A stretch of 64,000 nucleotides of DNA, from positions 496,001 through 560,000 of the forward strand of contig JARACJ010000001.1 of assembly GCA_028767165.1 (NCBI GenBank). The letters run 5' to 3'. Position 1 is the stretch's first letter. Each line of letters opens with the position of its first letter. Position numbers and translations under genes: made by a program. Below are positions 35,511 through 43,868 of the stretch, one piece after another. The notes beneath the pieces were generated by a model. It did not search any database. It saw nothing but the letters and a program-made list of their open reading frames with translations, and had not been told where the DNA came from. The DNA comes from Proteobacteria bacterium DTSAM18. GTDB lineage: Bacteria > Myxococcota_A > UBA796 > GCA-2862545.

Positions 35511-36006
35511 TCCGGATTCCTCTGGTCTTTCAACGCCCATGACCCTGCGCGGCACGCGGCACCGCGCGGGTGCGGTGGCGTGGGTGTCGGGGGACCTTTG
35601 GCTTCCGGAACATCGCTGGGATGAGCGCGGTCCCTGAGGTGGGACCTGCGAGGCAGGCTGGCGCAAGGAGCAGGCATCCTGCTGTGGGTCACAGAGGAGC
35701 ACCTGCGCGTGTTCGGAAGGCACCGGGGTCGCCCGTGTGGGGCAGGGCCGCTCATCATGGCGGCGTATGTGGTTTCAATGGCTGCTGCGCACCTGGATTC
35801 CACAGCCATCGGACCACTCAGCCTGCCTACAGGTCGTCGTCCACCAGCCACACTGCCAGGAGCATGGGCCCTTTCACCCTTTGGAGGCCGAAAGGCAAGG
35901 AACATGGGACTTTGATGACATGTGTGGCGCGGCCCGTCGCGCCGTTTCCGGAGGGTGGACCTGACGGCTCGCCCCGCGTCTGCCATGCTGCGGCCGTCGG
36001 GGAGGC
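35511..36006. other. Divergent 0.5-kb region, no gene seen
   Basis: This lies between the divergent helicase gene and the TerB-like gene. Frames are open on both strands but lack ribosome binding sites or recognisable domains. The part next to the helicase should hold its promoter and leader; cold-shock helicases often have long leaders. GC content drops slightly near 35750-35900. No clear operator was found. Confidence 0.5.
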
Positions 36007-37155
36007 ATGATGGAAGAGACGATGGGCGGGGGGATGGCGCGGGCGTCGTCCTCCTGGGACGCCGACCTGTCCTGCGAGGTCGTCCCGTTCGCGGACGGCC
36101 TGGGGGTGCAGGTCCTCGGCGCGACCGATGCCGTGGCCGCCGAGCTCCGGGTCGTCCGCGAAGAGGGTGGCGGTCGGCTCGGCCGGGCCCCGGCGGTCGA
36201 TGGCGAGGGGCACGTACGGGTCCCGCTGGTGGCGGTCGACGGCGGGTTCCGGGGCTTCCTGCCGTTCGGCGTACCCCTGGGAGCACAGCGCACGGACCGC
36301 CTCCTCGTGGTGCTCCGCGGACCGGACGGATCGCCGGTGATGGCCCGGGACCTCCCGGCGACCTGGCGCACCGTGCCCGTGTGGACGGCATCGGAGCGGT
36401 TCCGGCCCCTGGTCGGGCTGTGCCGGTACGTGCTCGGACCGGATGCGGTGCTCACCACCGCCCGGGAGCGGGTGCTTCGGGAGGCGCTGGGCCTGACCGA
36501 CCTGCTCGACGGCTACGAGGTCCGCAAGATGTGGGAGCAGAAGGTGGATCCGTCCCTCGACGGGCTCCTGCGGGGGCTGTCCTGGAAGCTCGCCGAGTTC
36601 GACGGCCAGCAGTGCCTGGACGTCGTGGTGGGCGTGGCGGGTGCGGAGGCAGCCTCGGAGCCGTACGCCACGGCGCTCGCGGAGGTCGCGAGGCGACTTG
36701 GGGTGGAACCACCGGCGAGCACGCCCCGGCCCATGCCGTCCGAGTCCGATGCCGCGCGCGCCGCATGGCGGGCCGAGTCCGAGCGTGCACGGCAGCAGCA
36801 CGCGTCCAGGACGAAGGTGGCCCAGGCCCGCAGGTCTCCGCCGGCACCACGGCCTGCGGCCCCCGACCGTGCCGGCGGGCATGGGAAGAAGCCGGGCATG
36901 GGAGGAGGTCGGGCTCCGACACCTGCGCCGGCCGGACCACCCGCCGCGGACGAGCTGGTCGTGGAGCAGGAGGAGCCGGGCCTGCTCGAGCGCTGGATCG
37001 CGCAGCACGAGCCCGAGAAGAAGACCTTCCAGAAGCCGTCCCTGGCTTGGATGGTCGTGCTCGTCGCCGTCCCGACCCTCATCGCGGGGCCCCTCGGGCT
37101 GCTGCTCGGCATCGGCGTCGTGCTATGGCTCAACGGTCGGGCAAGCCGGACCTGA
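36007..37155 (+). CDS. Membrane-anchored protein with TerB-like middle domain
   Basis: The 382-residue protein has an N-terminal beta-rich part (residues 15-110). A helical segment at about 120-225 (RFRPLVGLCRYVLGPDAVLTTARERVLREALGL...) resembles the TerB/DjlA helical fold, with an acidic loop where the family binds metal. A Pro/Arg-rich linker follows, and then a C-terminal hairpin of two membrane segments (WMVVLVAVPTLIAGPLGLLLGIGVVLWL). No DnaJ domain is present. Function is unknown. Starts at 36007 and 36010 share one GGAGG (36001-36005). Confidence 0.6.
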   Translation: MMEETMGGGMARASSSWDADLSCEVVPFADGLGVQVLGATDAVAAELRVVREEGGGRLGRAPAVDGEGHVRVPLVAVDGGFRGFLPFGVPLGAQRTDRLLVVLRGPDGSPVMARDLPATWRTVPVWTASERFRPLVGLCRYVLGPDAVLTTARERVLREALGLTDLLDGYEVRKMWEQKVDPSLDGLLRGLSWKLAEFDGQQCLDVVVGVAGAEAASEPYATALAEVARRLGVEPPASTPRPMPSESDAARAAWRAESERARQQHASRTKVAQARRSPPAPRPAAPDRAGGHGKKPGMGGGRAPTPAPAGPPAADELVVEQEEPGLLERWIAQHEPEKKTFQKPSLAWMVVLVAVPTLIAGPLGLLLGIGVVLWLNGRASRT

Positions 37156-37378
37156 GGGCCTCCCGATTCCATTGCTGAGACCTTTTCACGTTTGCTGACA
37201 GGATTTCCGGGGCACTCTCCCATACATGGCAGTCCTGACGAGTCGGCGTTCGTACGTCGATTCTCGTCGTGATCCGCGTCCGGTATGCGAATTCCGCACG
37301 AAGGAGTGGACACATCCTTGGCAGCAGCCCTGATGTTCCAGGGGTACATGCGCGCCACAGGACGGCCAGGAGGCGATC

Positions 37379-37696
37379 ATGGGTGCGAAGAGAACGGCGA
37401 TGCTGCTCGAGCCCGGCAGGGGCATGCTCGATCCGATGCGGGCGCGGGTGGAGGTGCCGGGCTGGCACGTTCGGGTGGGCTCGTCCGTGCAGGACGTGGC
37501 CGATGCCCTCATCGAGGACGGCCTCGATGTCCTCATCATCGGGCCTGGCGTGGAGCTCGACGTCCGGGTGCAGTGCGTCAAGCTCATCTTCACCCTCAGC
37601 CGCAACACGGCGGTCCACCTCAGCGACCTGTCCGGCGGCAGCGAAGGCACCATGGCCTTCGTCCAGCGGGTGCTCGGGGAGCCGGTGGCGGCCTGA
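37379..37696 (+). CDS. Small protein with a receiver-like fold, unknown function
   Basis: The 105-residue protein begins 5-6 bp after AGGAGG. The core (GWHVRVGSSVQDVADALIEDGLDVLIIGPGVELDVRVQCVKLIFTLSRNTAVHLSDL, split into alternating strands and helices) has the look of a degenerate response-regulator receiver domain. It lacks the phospho-accepting Asp cluster. It could be a regulatory or scaffold protein. I recognise no close family. It is convergent with the beta-barrel-like gene ending at 37785. Confidence 0.6.
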   Translation: MGAKRTAMLLEPGRGMLDPMRARVEVPGWHVRVGSSVQDVADALIEDGLDVLIIGPGVELDVRVQCVKLIFTLSRNTAVHLSDLSGGSEGTMAFVQRVLGEPVAA

Positions 37697-37784
37697 GAGG
37701 GCGTCACACCTTCAAGGCCCGGGGGCGTCCCGGGCAGTCTCGCTCGCCGGCTGCTCGCGCCGGCCGCGGAGGCGCGGACGAGAC

Positions 37785-38450
37785 CTACCGCCGGAACAGG
37801 CGCCAGGTGACGGTGAACTCGGCGCCGGCGCCTGCGTGCCAGACCGTAAAGGCGTGGGAGCCGAAGACGGTCTGCTGGCCGAATTCGGGTCGCAGGTAGA
37901 TGCCGTAGTCGATGTGGCCCTTGCGGCTGGGGACGTCGAGGCCCAGGCGAATGGGGATCGTCGTGTCGACGGTGCCGGTGATCTGGGTGAGCTCCGCGAA
38001 GTTCAGGTCGTACTTCCCTCCGGCGACCCTCAGGCCCGGCGCCACGGTGAAGGTGGCCTCGCCCGTGACCGGTACCCGCCAGTGGGAGTAGATCGTGCCG
38101 GAGGCGTAGGCCCCCTCGCCGTTGACCAGGGATGCGAGGATCGTGAGCCAGTCGTACTGCACGTCGATGGAGTGCATGCGCTTCTTGCCATGGAAACGTG
38201 CCTCCACCGGGAAGAACTGCAGCGAGTAGCCGATGGAGCCGTCGTCGAACGAGCCCATCACGGAGCCGCCGCCGGAGAAGCCCAGGGACCACCGGCTCGG
38301 TGTGCGTGTGGGGGCCGTGATGCTGGAGGCAGCGGGCGCGAGGGCGGCCTCCTGCGCCGGCGCCTTGGTGGCGGGTTCGCTGACGGACAGCGAGGTGTCG
38401 TCTGCCTGGGCAGCGGTGACCGAGAGGACGAGGGCGAGCAGGGACGACAT
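37785..38450 (-). CDS. Secreted outer-membrane beta-barrel-like protein
   Basis: Starting at 38450 after CGGAGGCCCC, the 221-residue protein has a signal peptide (MSSLLALVLSVTAAQA) and an Ala/Pro/Thr-rich linker. The rest has alternating polar and hydrophobic strands (WSLGFSGGGSVMGSF, GYSLQFFPVEARF, GIYLRPEFGQ) and ends in an aromatic/Arg strand (EFTVTWRLFRR). This is the profile of a small outer-membrane barrel. No family can be named. Confidence 0.65.
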   Translation of the reverse strand: MSSLLALVLSVTAAQADDTSLSVSEPATKAPAQEAALAPAASSITAPTRTPSRWSLGFSGGGSVMGSFDDGSIGYSLQFFPVEARFHGKKRMHSIDVQYDWLTILASLVNGEGAYASGTIYSHWRVPVTGEATFTVAPGLRVAGGKYDLNFAELTQITGTVDTTIPIRLGLDVPSRKGHIDYGIYLRPEFGQQTVFGSHAFTVWHAGAGAEFTVTWRLFRR

Positions 38451-38568
38451 GGGGCCTCCGAGGCTGGGCGGACGACGAGCACGTCCGAGCCGAGGATACC
38501 GTCGGCGAAGCGGAGCAGCAACAGCTTGCCTTGCAGAAGCGGGCGCGGGGCGCCGAGAACGCAGGAAA

Positions 38569-38594
38569 GGCGTCACTCCTGCCGGAGTGACGCC
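38569..38594 (-). terminator. Hairpin terminator downstream of dps
   Basis: A perfect 11-bp stem (GGCGTCACTCC / GGAGTGACGCC) with a TGCC loop lies 40 bp beyond the dps stop codon. Confidence 0.7.
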
Positions 38595-38634
38595 CCTGAT
38601 CCCGTTGTGAGGGTGGCGTACCGCTCGTGGCCGA

Positions 38635-39102
38635 CTATTCGAGCATGCTCCGCAGCATCCAGGCCGTCTTCTCGTGGATCTGCAGCCGCTGGGTGAGCAG
38701 GTCGTTGGTGGCCTCGTCGTTGCTGGCGCTGGCGGTGGGCAGCACCGAGCGGGCGGTGCGGACGACCGTCTCGTGGTCGTGGACCAGGGCGGCGATCATC
38801 TCCTCGGCGGCGGGCAGGCCCTCGGCCTCGGTGATGCTCGTGAGCTTGAGGAATTCCTTGTAGGAACCGGGGGCGGGGGCACCGAGGGCGCGGATGCGCT
38901 CGGCGATCACGTCGACCGCCGCGGCGAGCTCGGTGTACTGCCCCTCGAACATGAGATGCAGCGTGTTGAAGAGGGGACCGCGCACGTTCCAGTGGAAGTT
39001 GTGGGTCTTCAGGTACAGGGTGTAGCTGTCGGCGAGCAGGCGGGACAGGCCGTCCACGATGTCGAGCCGTTGGCCTTCGGGAATGCCGATATCGATGTTC
39101 AT
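38635..39102 (-). CDS. dps: Dps-family ferritin-like DNA-protection protein
   Basis: Starting at 39102 after CGGAGGACCC, the 155-residue protein has the Dps ferroxidase pattern [22 protein letters not shown] with a downstream [11 protein letters not shown] helix and DHE in the fourth helix. Dps dodecamers store iron, detoxify peroxide and protect DNA. It is divergent from oxyR with a 182-bp shared promoter region, so OxyR control is likely. The N-terminus is short and not strongly basic, so direct DNA binding is uncertain. Confidence 0.94.
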   Translation of the reverse strand: MNIDIGIPEGQRLDIVDGLSRLLADSYTLYLKTHNFHWNVRGPLFNTLHLMFEGQYTELAAAVDVIAERIRALGAPAPGSYKEFLKLTSITEAEGLPAAEEMIAALVHDHETVVRTARSVLPTASASNDEATNDLLTQRLQIHEKTAWMLRSMLE

Positions 39103-39226
39103 GGGTCCTCCGTGGCGGGCGTTCATTCTACCTCCGTGTGGGGTACCGGTCGGAGGCGGGCACCATGCCCAGGCCTACTTCTCGGTACGTCTGAATCAAA
39201 TGTAGGGTGGCATGATGGATGCGTCA

Positions 39227-39254
39227 AAGTGATGGTATGTTTCACTTCCATCAC
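39227..39254. promoter_or_regulatory. Overlapping inverted repeats between dps and oxyR
   Basis: GTGATGG (39229-39235) and CCATCAC (39248-39254) form a perfect 7-bp inverted repeat. AAGTGA (39227) and TCACTT (39242-39247) form a second, overlapping one. They lie 30-60 bp before the oxyR start and are good candidates for OxyR binding, though they do not match the enterobacterial consensus closely. Confidence 0.5.
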
Positions 39255-39284
39255 GAATGGTTATGAGTGGGCCAGGAGGTCTCC

Positions 39285-40214
39285 ATGAACTACGGTGCTC
39301 TTCCCATCACGCTCCGCCAGCTCCAGTACGCCTGTGCCGTGGCTGACGAGCTCAGCTTTCGTCGAGCGGCCGAGCGGTGCTTCGTGTCCCAGCCGGCGTT
39401 GAGCGCACAGCTCGCCGAGCTCGAGCGCATGCTCGGCGTGCGTCTGTTCGAGCGACACAGCCGACGGGTGCTCATCACGGCCGCGGGGGAGACCCTGGTG
39501 GCCCACGCCCGTGGTGTGCTGCTGGGCACCGACGACCTGCTCCTGGCCGCACGCCAGCTGGTCGATCCCCTGGCGGGTATGCTGCGGCTCGGGGTGATCC
39601 CCACCATCGCGCCCTACCTGCTGCCCGATCTCGATCCGGCTCTGCGTGCCGCATGGCCGAAGCTGGATCTGCAGTGGACGGAAGACAAGACGGAGGTCCT
39701 CGTGGAGGCCGTGAAGGCGGGTCGGCTCGACGGTGCCCTGCTCGCCCTCGAGGCCGACATCGGGGGGCTGGCCTACGAGCCGCTGGCGCGCGATACCTTC
39801 GTGCTTGCCGTGTCGCCGGAGCATCCCCTCGGAGACGAGGTCGGGCCGGTGGGGCTCGGCGTGCTGCAGTCGGAGCGGGTGTTCCTGCTCGAAGACGGCC
39901 ACTGCTTCCGTGACGAGGCCCTGGATGTGTGCGCGATGGCCGGTGCGGAGGAGCAGGCCTTCCGCGCCACCAGCCTCGGTACCCTCACCCAGATGGCTGC
40001 GGGGGCGGGTGGCGTCACGCTCCTGCCGCAGCTCGCAGTCGAGGTGGAGAACCGGCGTGGCAGCCTCGTCATCCGTCCGTTCCGCGCGCCGACTCCGGGT
40101 CGCACCCTCGCCTTCGCCTGGCGCCCGGGCTCGCCGGTCGGGGAAGCGCTGAAGCGGCTTGCAGATACGGCCCGTGAGCGCTGTGAGGCAATTTTCGAGA
40201 CCGTGAGCAGCTAG
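39285..40214 (+). CDS. oxyR: OxyR, peroxide-sensing LysR-family regulator
   Basis: The 309-residue protein has the LysR helix-turn-helix (ITLRQLQYACAVADELSFRRAAERCFVSQPALSAQLAELE). In its regulatory domain, LLEDGHCFRDEALDVC places Cys207 and Cys216 nine residues apart, exactly as the redox pair Cys199/Cys208 of E. coli OxyR. It senses peroxide by forming that disulfide. AGGAGG precedes ATG 39285. Dps, divergent next door, is the obvious target. The MsrB lipoprotein (7 kb) may belong to the same stress response but is not linked. Confidence 0.95.
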   Translation: MNYGALPITLRQLQYACAVADELSFRRAAERCFVSQPALSAQLAELERMLGVRLFERHSRRVLITAAGETLVAHARGVLLGTDDLLLAARQLVDPLAGMLRLGVIPTIAPYLLPDLDPALRAAWPKLDLQWTEDKTEVLVEAVKAGRLDGALLALEADIGGLAYEPLARDTFVLAVSPEHPLGDEVGPVGLGVLQSERVFLLEDGHCFRDEALDVCAMAGAEEQAFRATSLGTLTQMAAGAGGVTLLPQLAVEVENRRGSLVIRPFRAPTPGRTLAFAWRPGSPVGEALKRLADTARERCEAIFETVSS

Positions 40215-40498
40215 GGGCGAGACAGCTCATGGCCTGTGACACGGGCATGGCGGCCGTCCAGGCTTTCGACAGCTGGCGTGGAGCACGTCGTGCCACCAAC
40301 GGTACGGGCATTGCCGGCTGGTTCGTGTGGCCTGCCTGGCTCGCCACCCCCGTGACGGGCATCGTGGCAGGCTCCCAGAAGAACCAGCTCGTTCGTCTGC
40401 TCCTCGCGAGCCAGCCCGTCGATCAGCGGGTGGCTTCTCGCGAGGACTGAGCACGTCGGGGCGTCCTCCGGAGGCATCCCACCTCCGGGGGAGTCGGG

Positions 40499-41335
40499 TC
40501 AGTTCCGACCGAGGAACCCCACGAGCTCCCGCCCGATCTCCAGTGCCATCGTCTTCTGCAGTGCGTGGCCGGCCTCGGGAAAGGGAAGACGTGGGCCATC
40601 GGGCACCGTGGCGGCCACGGCCTGCCCGATGGACACCGGGACGATGGGGTCGTCGTCGGCCCACGCCACCAGGGTGGGGTGGGTCATGTGGCGCAGGTTG
40701 TCCCCGTGGACGGCGAAGTCGTGGGCCCCGGCGTCCATCGTGGAGAACAGGCGGTCGTCGTCGGTCAGGTAGGACGGAAAGCCCATGGCCCTGTACAAGC
40801 GCCGTCCGATGGGGGCGAGCAGGGCCCGGCCCGGAGCCGTGCGACCCGGAAGCATCAGCCAGCGGTACAGCGCCACCCGGTAGTGTGGCGTGGGACCGGC
40901 GCTCGCGAGCAGGGCGCAGCGTCGCACCCGCTCGGGATGGTGCCGGGACAGGTGGGCGATGACGACGCCGCCGGCGGAGTGGCCCACGAGATCCGCCTGG
41001 GGGATGTCGAGGGCGTCCATCAGGGCCAGGACCGAGGCCGCGCGTTCCTCGACGGTCAGGGGACGGTGGAACGGCCTCACGGACTCGCCGAAGCCGGGCA
41101 GCTCGATGCGGATCAGGCGGCGGTGGGCCGTGACGACCGGCGCGAGCCACCGCCAGTCACGGATGCTGCCGGGCAGACCGTGGATGGCGATCAGCGGCAC
41201 CTCGCCGACTCCCTCGTGGCCGTCTCCTTCGTCGGTATAGGACAGGGTCCCGAGGGGCCCCTGGACGTACTGACGTGGTGGATCGGAAGGGGAGGGCGGG
41301 TGCATTGGGGGATCCGTGGCTGGAGGCGTGGCCAT
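40499..41335 (-). CDS. Alpha/beta hydrolase
   Basis: The 278-residue protein has a Pro-rich N-terminus, HGLPGSIRDWRWLAP oxyanion loop (52-66), the nucleophile Ser120 in GHSAGG, Asp in WADDDPIV and His in EAGHALQ: a complete triad. The layout is that of a general esterase or epoxide-hydrolase-like enzyme; the substrate is unknown. The start could also be Met11. The 284 bases between oxyR and this gene hold no gene I would support. Confidence 0.85.
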   Translation of the reverse strand: MATPPATDPPMHPPSPSDPPRQYVQGPLGTLSYTDEGDGHEGVGEVPLIAIHGLPGSIRDWRWLAPVVTAHRRLIRIELPGFGESVRPFHRPLTVEERAASVLALMDALDIPQADLVGHSAGGVVIAHLSRHHPERVRRCALLASAGPTPHYRVALYRWLMLPGRTAPGRALLAPIGRRLYRAMGFPSYLTDDDRLFSTMDAGAHDFAVHGDNLRHMTHPTLVAWADDDPIVPVSIGQAVAATVPDGPRLPFPEAGHALQKTMALEIGRELVGFLGRN

Positions 41336-41360
41336 GATGCCACGGGGGACTGGCCCCCGG

Positions 41361-42014
41361 TCAGCGCACCCGCAGCAGCGTGACGCCGTCGCCGATGGGA
41401 ACGAGGCTCAGGTCGACCCGCTCATCGGTCCGCCGGGCCTCGTTGAAGGCGCGGATGGCCTGGGTGGAGGGCTCCTGGTTGGTCTCGTCGAGGACCGAGC
41501 CGCCCCACAGGACGTTGTCGACCGCGATGAAGCCGCCCTTGCGGACCAGGGTGAGGCAGGTCTCGTAGTAGGCCTCGTAGTTCTCCTTGTCGGCGTCGAT
41601 GAAGGCGAAGTCGAAGGAGGCGCCGTCGGCCTGCAGCTGCTTCAGGGTGTCGAGGGCGGGGGCGAGGCGGAGGTCGATCTTGTGATCGACCCCGGCGCGC
41701 TGCCAGTAGCGGCGGGCCATGCTCGTCCACTCCTCGGAGACGTCGCAGCAGACCATGCGGCCGTCGTCGGGCAGCGCCTCGGCCACCGCGAGGGAGGAGT
41801 AGCCGGTGAAGGTGCCCACCTCGAGGTAGGAGCGGGCGCCGGTGATGCGGGCCAGCATGGCCATGAAGGCGCCTTGCAGCGGGCTGATCTGCATGACGGC
41901 CATCTCGAGGGTGGAGGTCTCCGCGCGCAGATCCGCGAGGACCTGGCTCTCGCGGGCGCCGATGCGCGCCATGTACTCGACCAGTGCGGTGTCCTGGATG
42001 CCGTGGGATGCCAT
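41361..42014 (-). CDS. Class I O-methyltransferase (caffeoyl-CoA / catechol type)
   Basis: The 217-residue protein has LEVGTFTGYSSLAVAEALPDDG (SAM motif), CCDVSEEW, and the metal-site region DFAFIDADKENYEAYYETCL...GGFIAVDNVLWGG. These are characteristic of cation-dependent O-methyltransferases acting on catechol-like substrates. GGAG lies 7 bp upstream of ATG 42014. It may be cotranscribed with the alpha/beta hydrolase (25-bp gap). Upstream of it lies a repeat-rich block (42.1-42.6 kb). Confidence 0.9.
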   Translation of the reverse strand: MASHGIQDTALVEYMARIGARESQVLADLRAETSTLEMAVMQISPLQGAFMAMLARITGARSYLEVGTFTGYSSLAVAEALPDDGRMVCCDVSEEWTSMARRYWQRAGVDHKIDLRLAPALDTLKQLQADGASFDFAFIDADKENYEAYYETCLTLVRKGGFIAVDNVLWGGSVLDETNQEPSTQAIRAFNEARRTDERVDLSLVPIGDGVTLLRVR

Positions 42015-42391
42015 GGGGTTCTCCTATCGCGTTGCACAGGAGGGGTACCCCGGTGGGGCCGGAGGTGCAGTGCCGACACCCGTGTTCTCGCCCTTGCCTT
42101 CGCCTGTGCCCGTGCCCGTCCGACCCGGAACATGGGTGACAGTCCGTGAGCTCGGGGCCTCGGGGCCCCAAGGGGCGCCCGTACGATTCGGCGCCCCAAG
42201 GAGCGCCATCGGGGACGGGCGCAGCAAGGGACGCCCGTACGATTCCACGCCCCAACCAGCCCTCTCGCCTGAACCCTTCGGACCACCACCCCAGCCCGAC
42301 CGTCAGGTCGGTACCGAGGCGAGGAGCGCAGCGACGAAGAATCGGTGCCGGCAAGGCGGTCGGGCGGGCGACCTTTCACGGGGCCCGAAAC
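42015..42391. other. Gene-free spacer with CGTACG palindromes
   Basis: Upstream of the O-methyltransferase gene. It contains GCGCCCGTACGATTC-type palindromes (42162-42242) and a GGTACCGA/TCGGTGCC stem enclosing GAGGAGCGCAGCGACGAAG (about 42312-42351). Reading frames here lack ribosome binding sites. Confidence 0.6.
42162..42242. repeat. CGTACGGGCG short palindromic repeats, 42-kb set
   Basis: Two palindromes ending GGCGCCCGTACGATTC and GACGCCCGTACGATTC lie here, related to those at 11602-11832. They occur in reverse order and orientation relative to the adjacent structured repeat, so the two loci look like inverted versions of one composite block. Confidence 0.6.
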
Positions 42392-42541
42392 GCGAAAGCA
42401 ATCCCAGGGATCTCCTTCAGCCGCACACCCAAGGCCAGCTGCGGTCCGGTGCTGCCGAAACGAGGAGCTAGGGAGAGGCCGACCTCCTGGTCGGCCCGAC
42501 CGACGCGACGAAGGATCGGCAGCGCCGGGCCGCTGCTGGCC
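42392..42541 (+). repeat. Structured repeat element, 42-kb copy
   Basis: On the plus strand: GCGAAAGCAATCCCAG, CTTCAGCCGCACACC, then a 26-bp stem (42433-42458 with 42516-42541). The stem encloses AACGAGGAGCTAGGGAGA, the hairpin GGCCGACC/GGTCGGCC with loop TCCT, and CGACCGACGCGACGAA. The stem has two G:U pairs and one T:T mismatch. It ends 9 bp before a perfect 26-bp hairpin (42551-42606). Confidence 0.85.
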
Positions 42542-42550
42542 GTCCCCTCC

Positions 42551-42606
42551 TTCGATCCGTCTGTCAGCCTTCACACTGCGGTGTGAAGGCTGACAGACGG
42601 ATCGAA
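42551..42606 (-). terminator. Perfect 26-bp hairpin spanning the end of a small gene
   Basis: Arms 42551-42576 and 42581-42606 are perfectly complementary with loop TGCG. The last nine or so codons and the stop (42571-42573) of the 77-residue minus-strand gene lie within it, so the hairpin contains coding sequence. No T-run follows. Confidence 0.65.
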
Positions 42607-42804
42607 CGAGTCAGGATTGGCGCGGACGCGGCGTGCAAAGTCCTGGAGGATGGGCAGGCCGTGGGTGCGCCAGGCGGAGATGACGGCTTCGGGGACGCGG
42701 ACGCGCATCTCGTACATGCCGACGGTGCCGCACAGCACATCCATGTACAGCGCGCCTTCGAGCTTGTGCAGGGTGAAGAGCCAGGGTTCCTGGTGAAGCA
42801 TCAT
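42571..42804 (-). CDS. Small protein of unknown function
   Basis: The 77-residue protein starts at 42804 (double Met) with GGAGG 6 bp upstream. The sequence (PWLFTLHKLEGALYMDVLCGTVGMYEMRVRVPEAVISAWRTHG...) is a compact alpha/beta domain without signal or membrane segment. Its C-terminal residues DPSVSLHTAV are encoded inside the 26-bp hairpin, so the natural C-terminus may have been altered by the adjacent repeat. I recognise no family. Confidence 0.6.
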   Translation of the reverse strand: MMLHQEPWLFTLHKLEGALYMDVLCGTVGMYEMRVRVPEAVISAWRTHGLPILQDFARRVRANPDSFDPSVSLHTAV

Positions 42805-43007
42805 GAGGACCCTCCTGGAAATGCAGGGATGAAAGGTGCGCCCACTGGGTACCGGGCGCGGCGCGGCGCGTTCTACTACAGGTTGTGCCTGATGTGTAGC
42901 TTCATCCTGATGTTTCGCGGAATGTGCCGTTCCTGGGCAGCAGAGGTGCCTGTGACGCGCGCGCTGGCCATGTACGCTCGCTTCACCCACGGGCATGGAA
43001 GGACTGG

Positions 43008-43778
43008 ATGAGCGGGAGCTGGCGCTTCAGACGCCTCAACGACGATGCGAGCTGGTGGGTCGACGTCGGCCCCCTGCGCTGCGTGTTCGACCCGTGGCTC
43101 GTGGGCAGCGAGATCGACTTCGGACGCTGGTTCAACGAGCAGTGGCACGTGGGGCCCGTGGTCGCCCCGTCGGAGCTTCCGCCCCACGAGCTCGTCCTGG
43201 TGACCCAGCGCTACCCGGATCACTGCCACGAGGAGACGCTGCGGGCCCTGCCCGATCACGTCACGCTCGCGGTGGTGCCCGATGCCGTCGTGAAGGTCCG
43301 CAAGGCCCGTCCCGACCTGCCCCTGGTGGTCATCCCCACCTTCGAGCAGCCTCCGCTGCACGTCCAGGGCGTACGGATCTGGCGGCTCACCACCCCCCTG
43401 TGGCGGCCTCCGCGCTACCACGCCGTCATGGTCCAGGTGCCGGATGGCCGCACCCTCGTCCATGCACCTCACGGGCTCACGGTGCGGGAGGCCAGCACCA
43501 TCGCCGCCCGGTGTGACGTCCGGTTGCTGGCCATCACGCGGCAGTGGTTCAAGCTGCCCTTCTTCCTCGGCGGTGCGGTCAATCCCGGTCCGGAGGCGGC
43601 CCGACGCGCGGCGCGGCTCCTACGTCCTCAGGCCTGCTTCGCCATCCACGACGAACCCAAGGTGGGTGTGGGGCTCGTGGGGCACATCGCGAAGGTCGAT
43701 CGACCCTCCCTGCAGGCCACGGATCCCTCCATTCCCTGGGTGGCGCTGCCCGCGGGAACCACCGGGCTCCTCGACTGA
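43008..43778 (+). CDS. MBL-fold metallohydrolase-like protein
   Basis: The 256-residue protein resembles the UlaG/YcbJ-type MBL proteins. FDPWLVGSEID follows the first strands, and TQRYPDHCHEETLRALP sits where HxHxDH would be, so the first His pair is only partly preserved. VHAPHGLT and AIHDEPK supply later His positions. The LLAITRQWFKLPFFLGGAVNPGPEA stretch is conserved in this branch. Metal binding may be altered. The AAGGA 5 bp upstream supports the start. Confidence 0.7.
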   Translation: MSGSWRFRRLNDDASWWVDVGPLRCVFDPWLVGSEIDFGRWFNEQWHVGPVVAPSELPPHELVLVTQRYPDHCHEETLRALPDHVTLAVVPDAVVKVRKARPDLPLVVIPTFEQPPLHVQGVRIWRLTTPLWRPPRYHAVMVQVPDGRTLVHAPHGLTVREASTIAARCDVRLLAITRQWFKLPFFLGGAVNPGPEAARRAARLLRPQACFAIHDEPKVGVGLVGHIAKVDRPSLQATDPSIPWVALPAGTTGLLD

Positions 43779-43868
43779 ACGAACGCAGGTCGGGGTAGGC
43801 ATCACGCGCAATTGAACGAGCGGATCTTCGGCACGATGAGGGGCAGGCACGCGCGACAGGAGAGGGCC

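Noticed and set aside
33465-35624. 719-residue plus-strand open frame opposite the DEAD-box gene
   Set aside because: Shadow of the helicase gene; the minus strand has all helicase motifs.
40229-40450. 73-residue open frame after oxyR
   Set aside because: Only weak ribosome binding site, no domain, and the opposite strand is equally open. Not enough support.
42392-42606. Integron attC site or group II intron for the structured repeats
   Set aside because: No GTTRRRY core or RYYYAAC partner was found, no integrase is nearby, and no domain V or intron-encoded protein is present.
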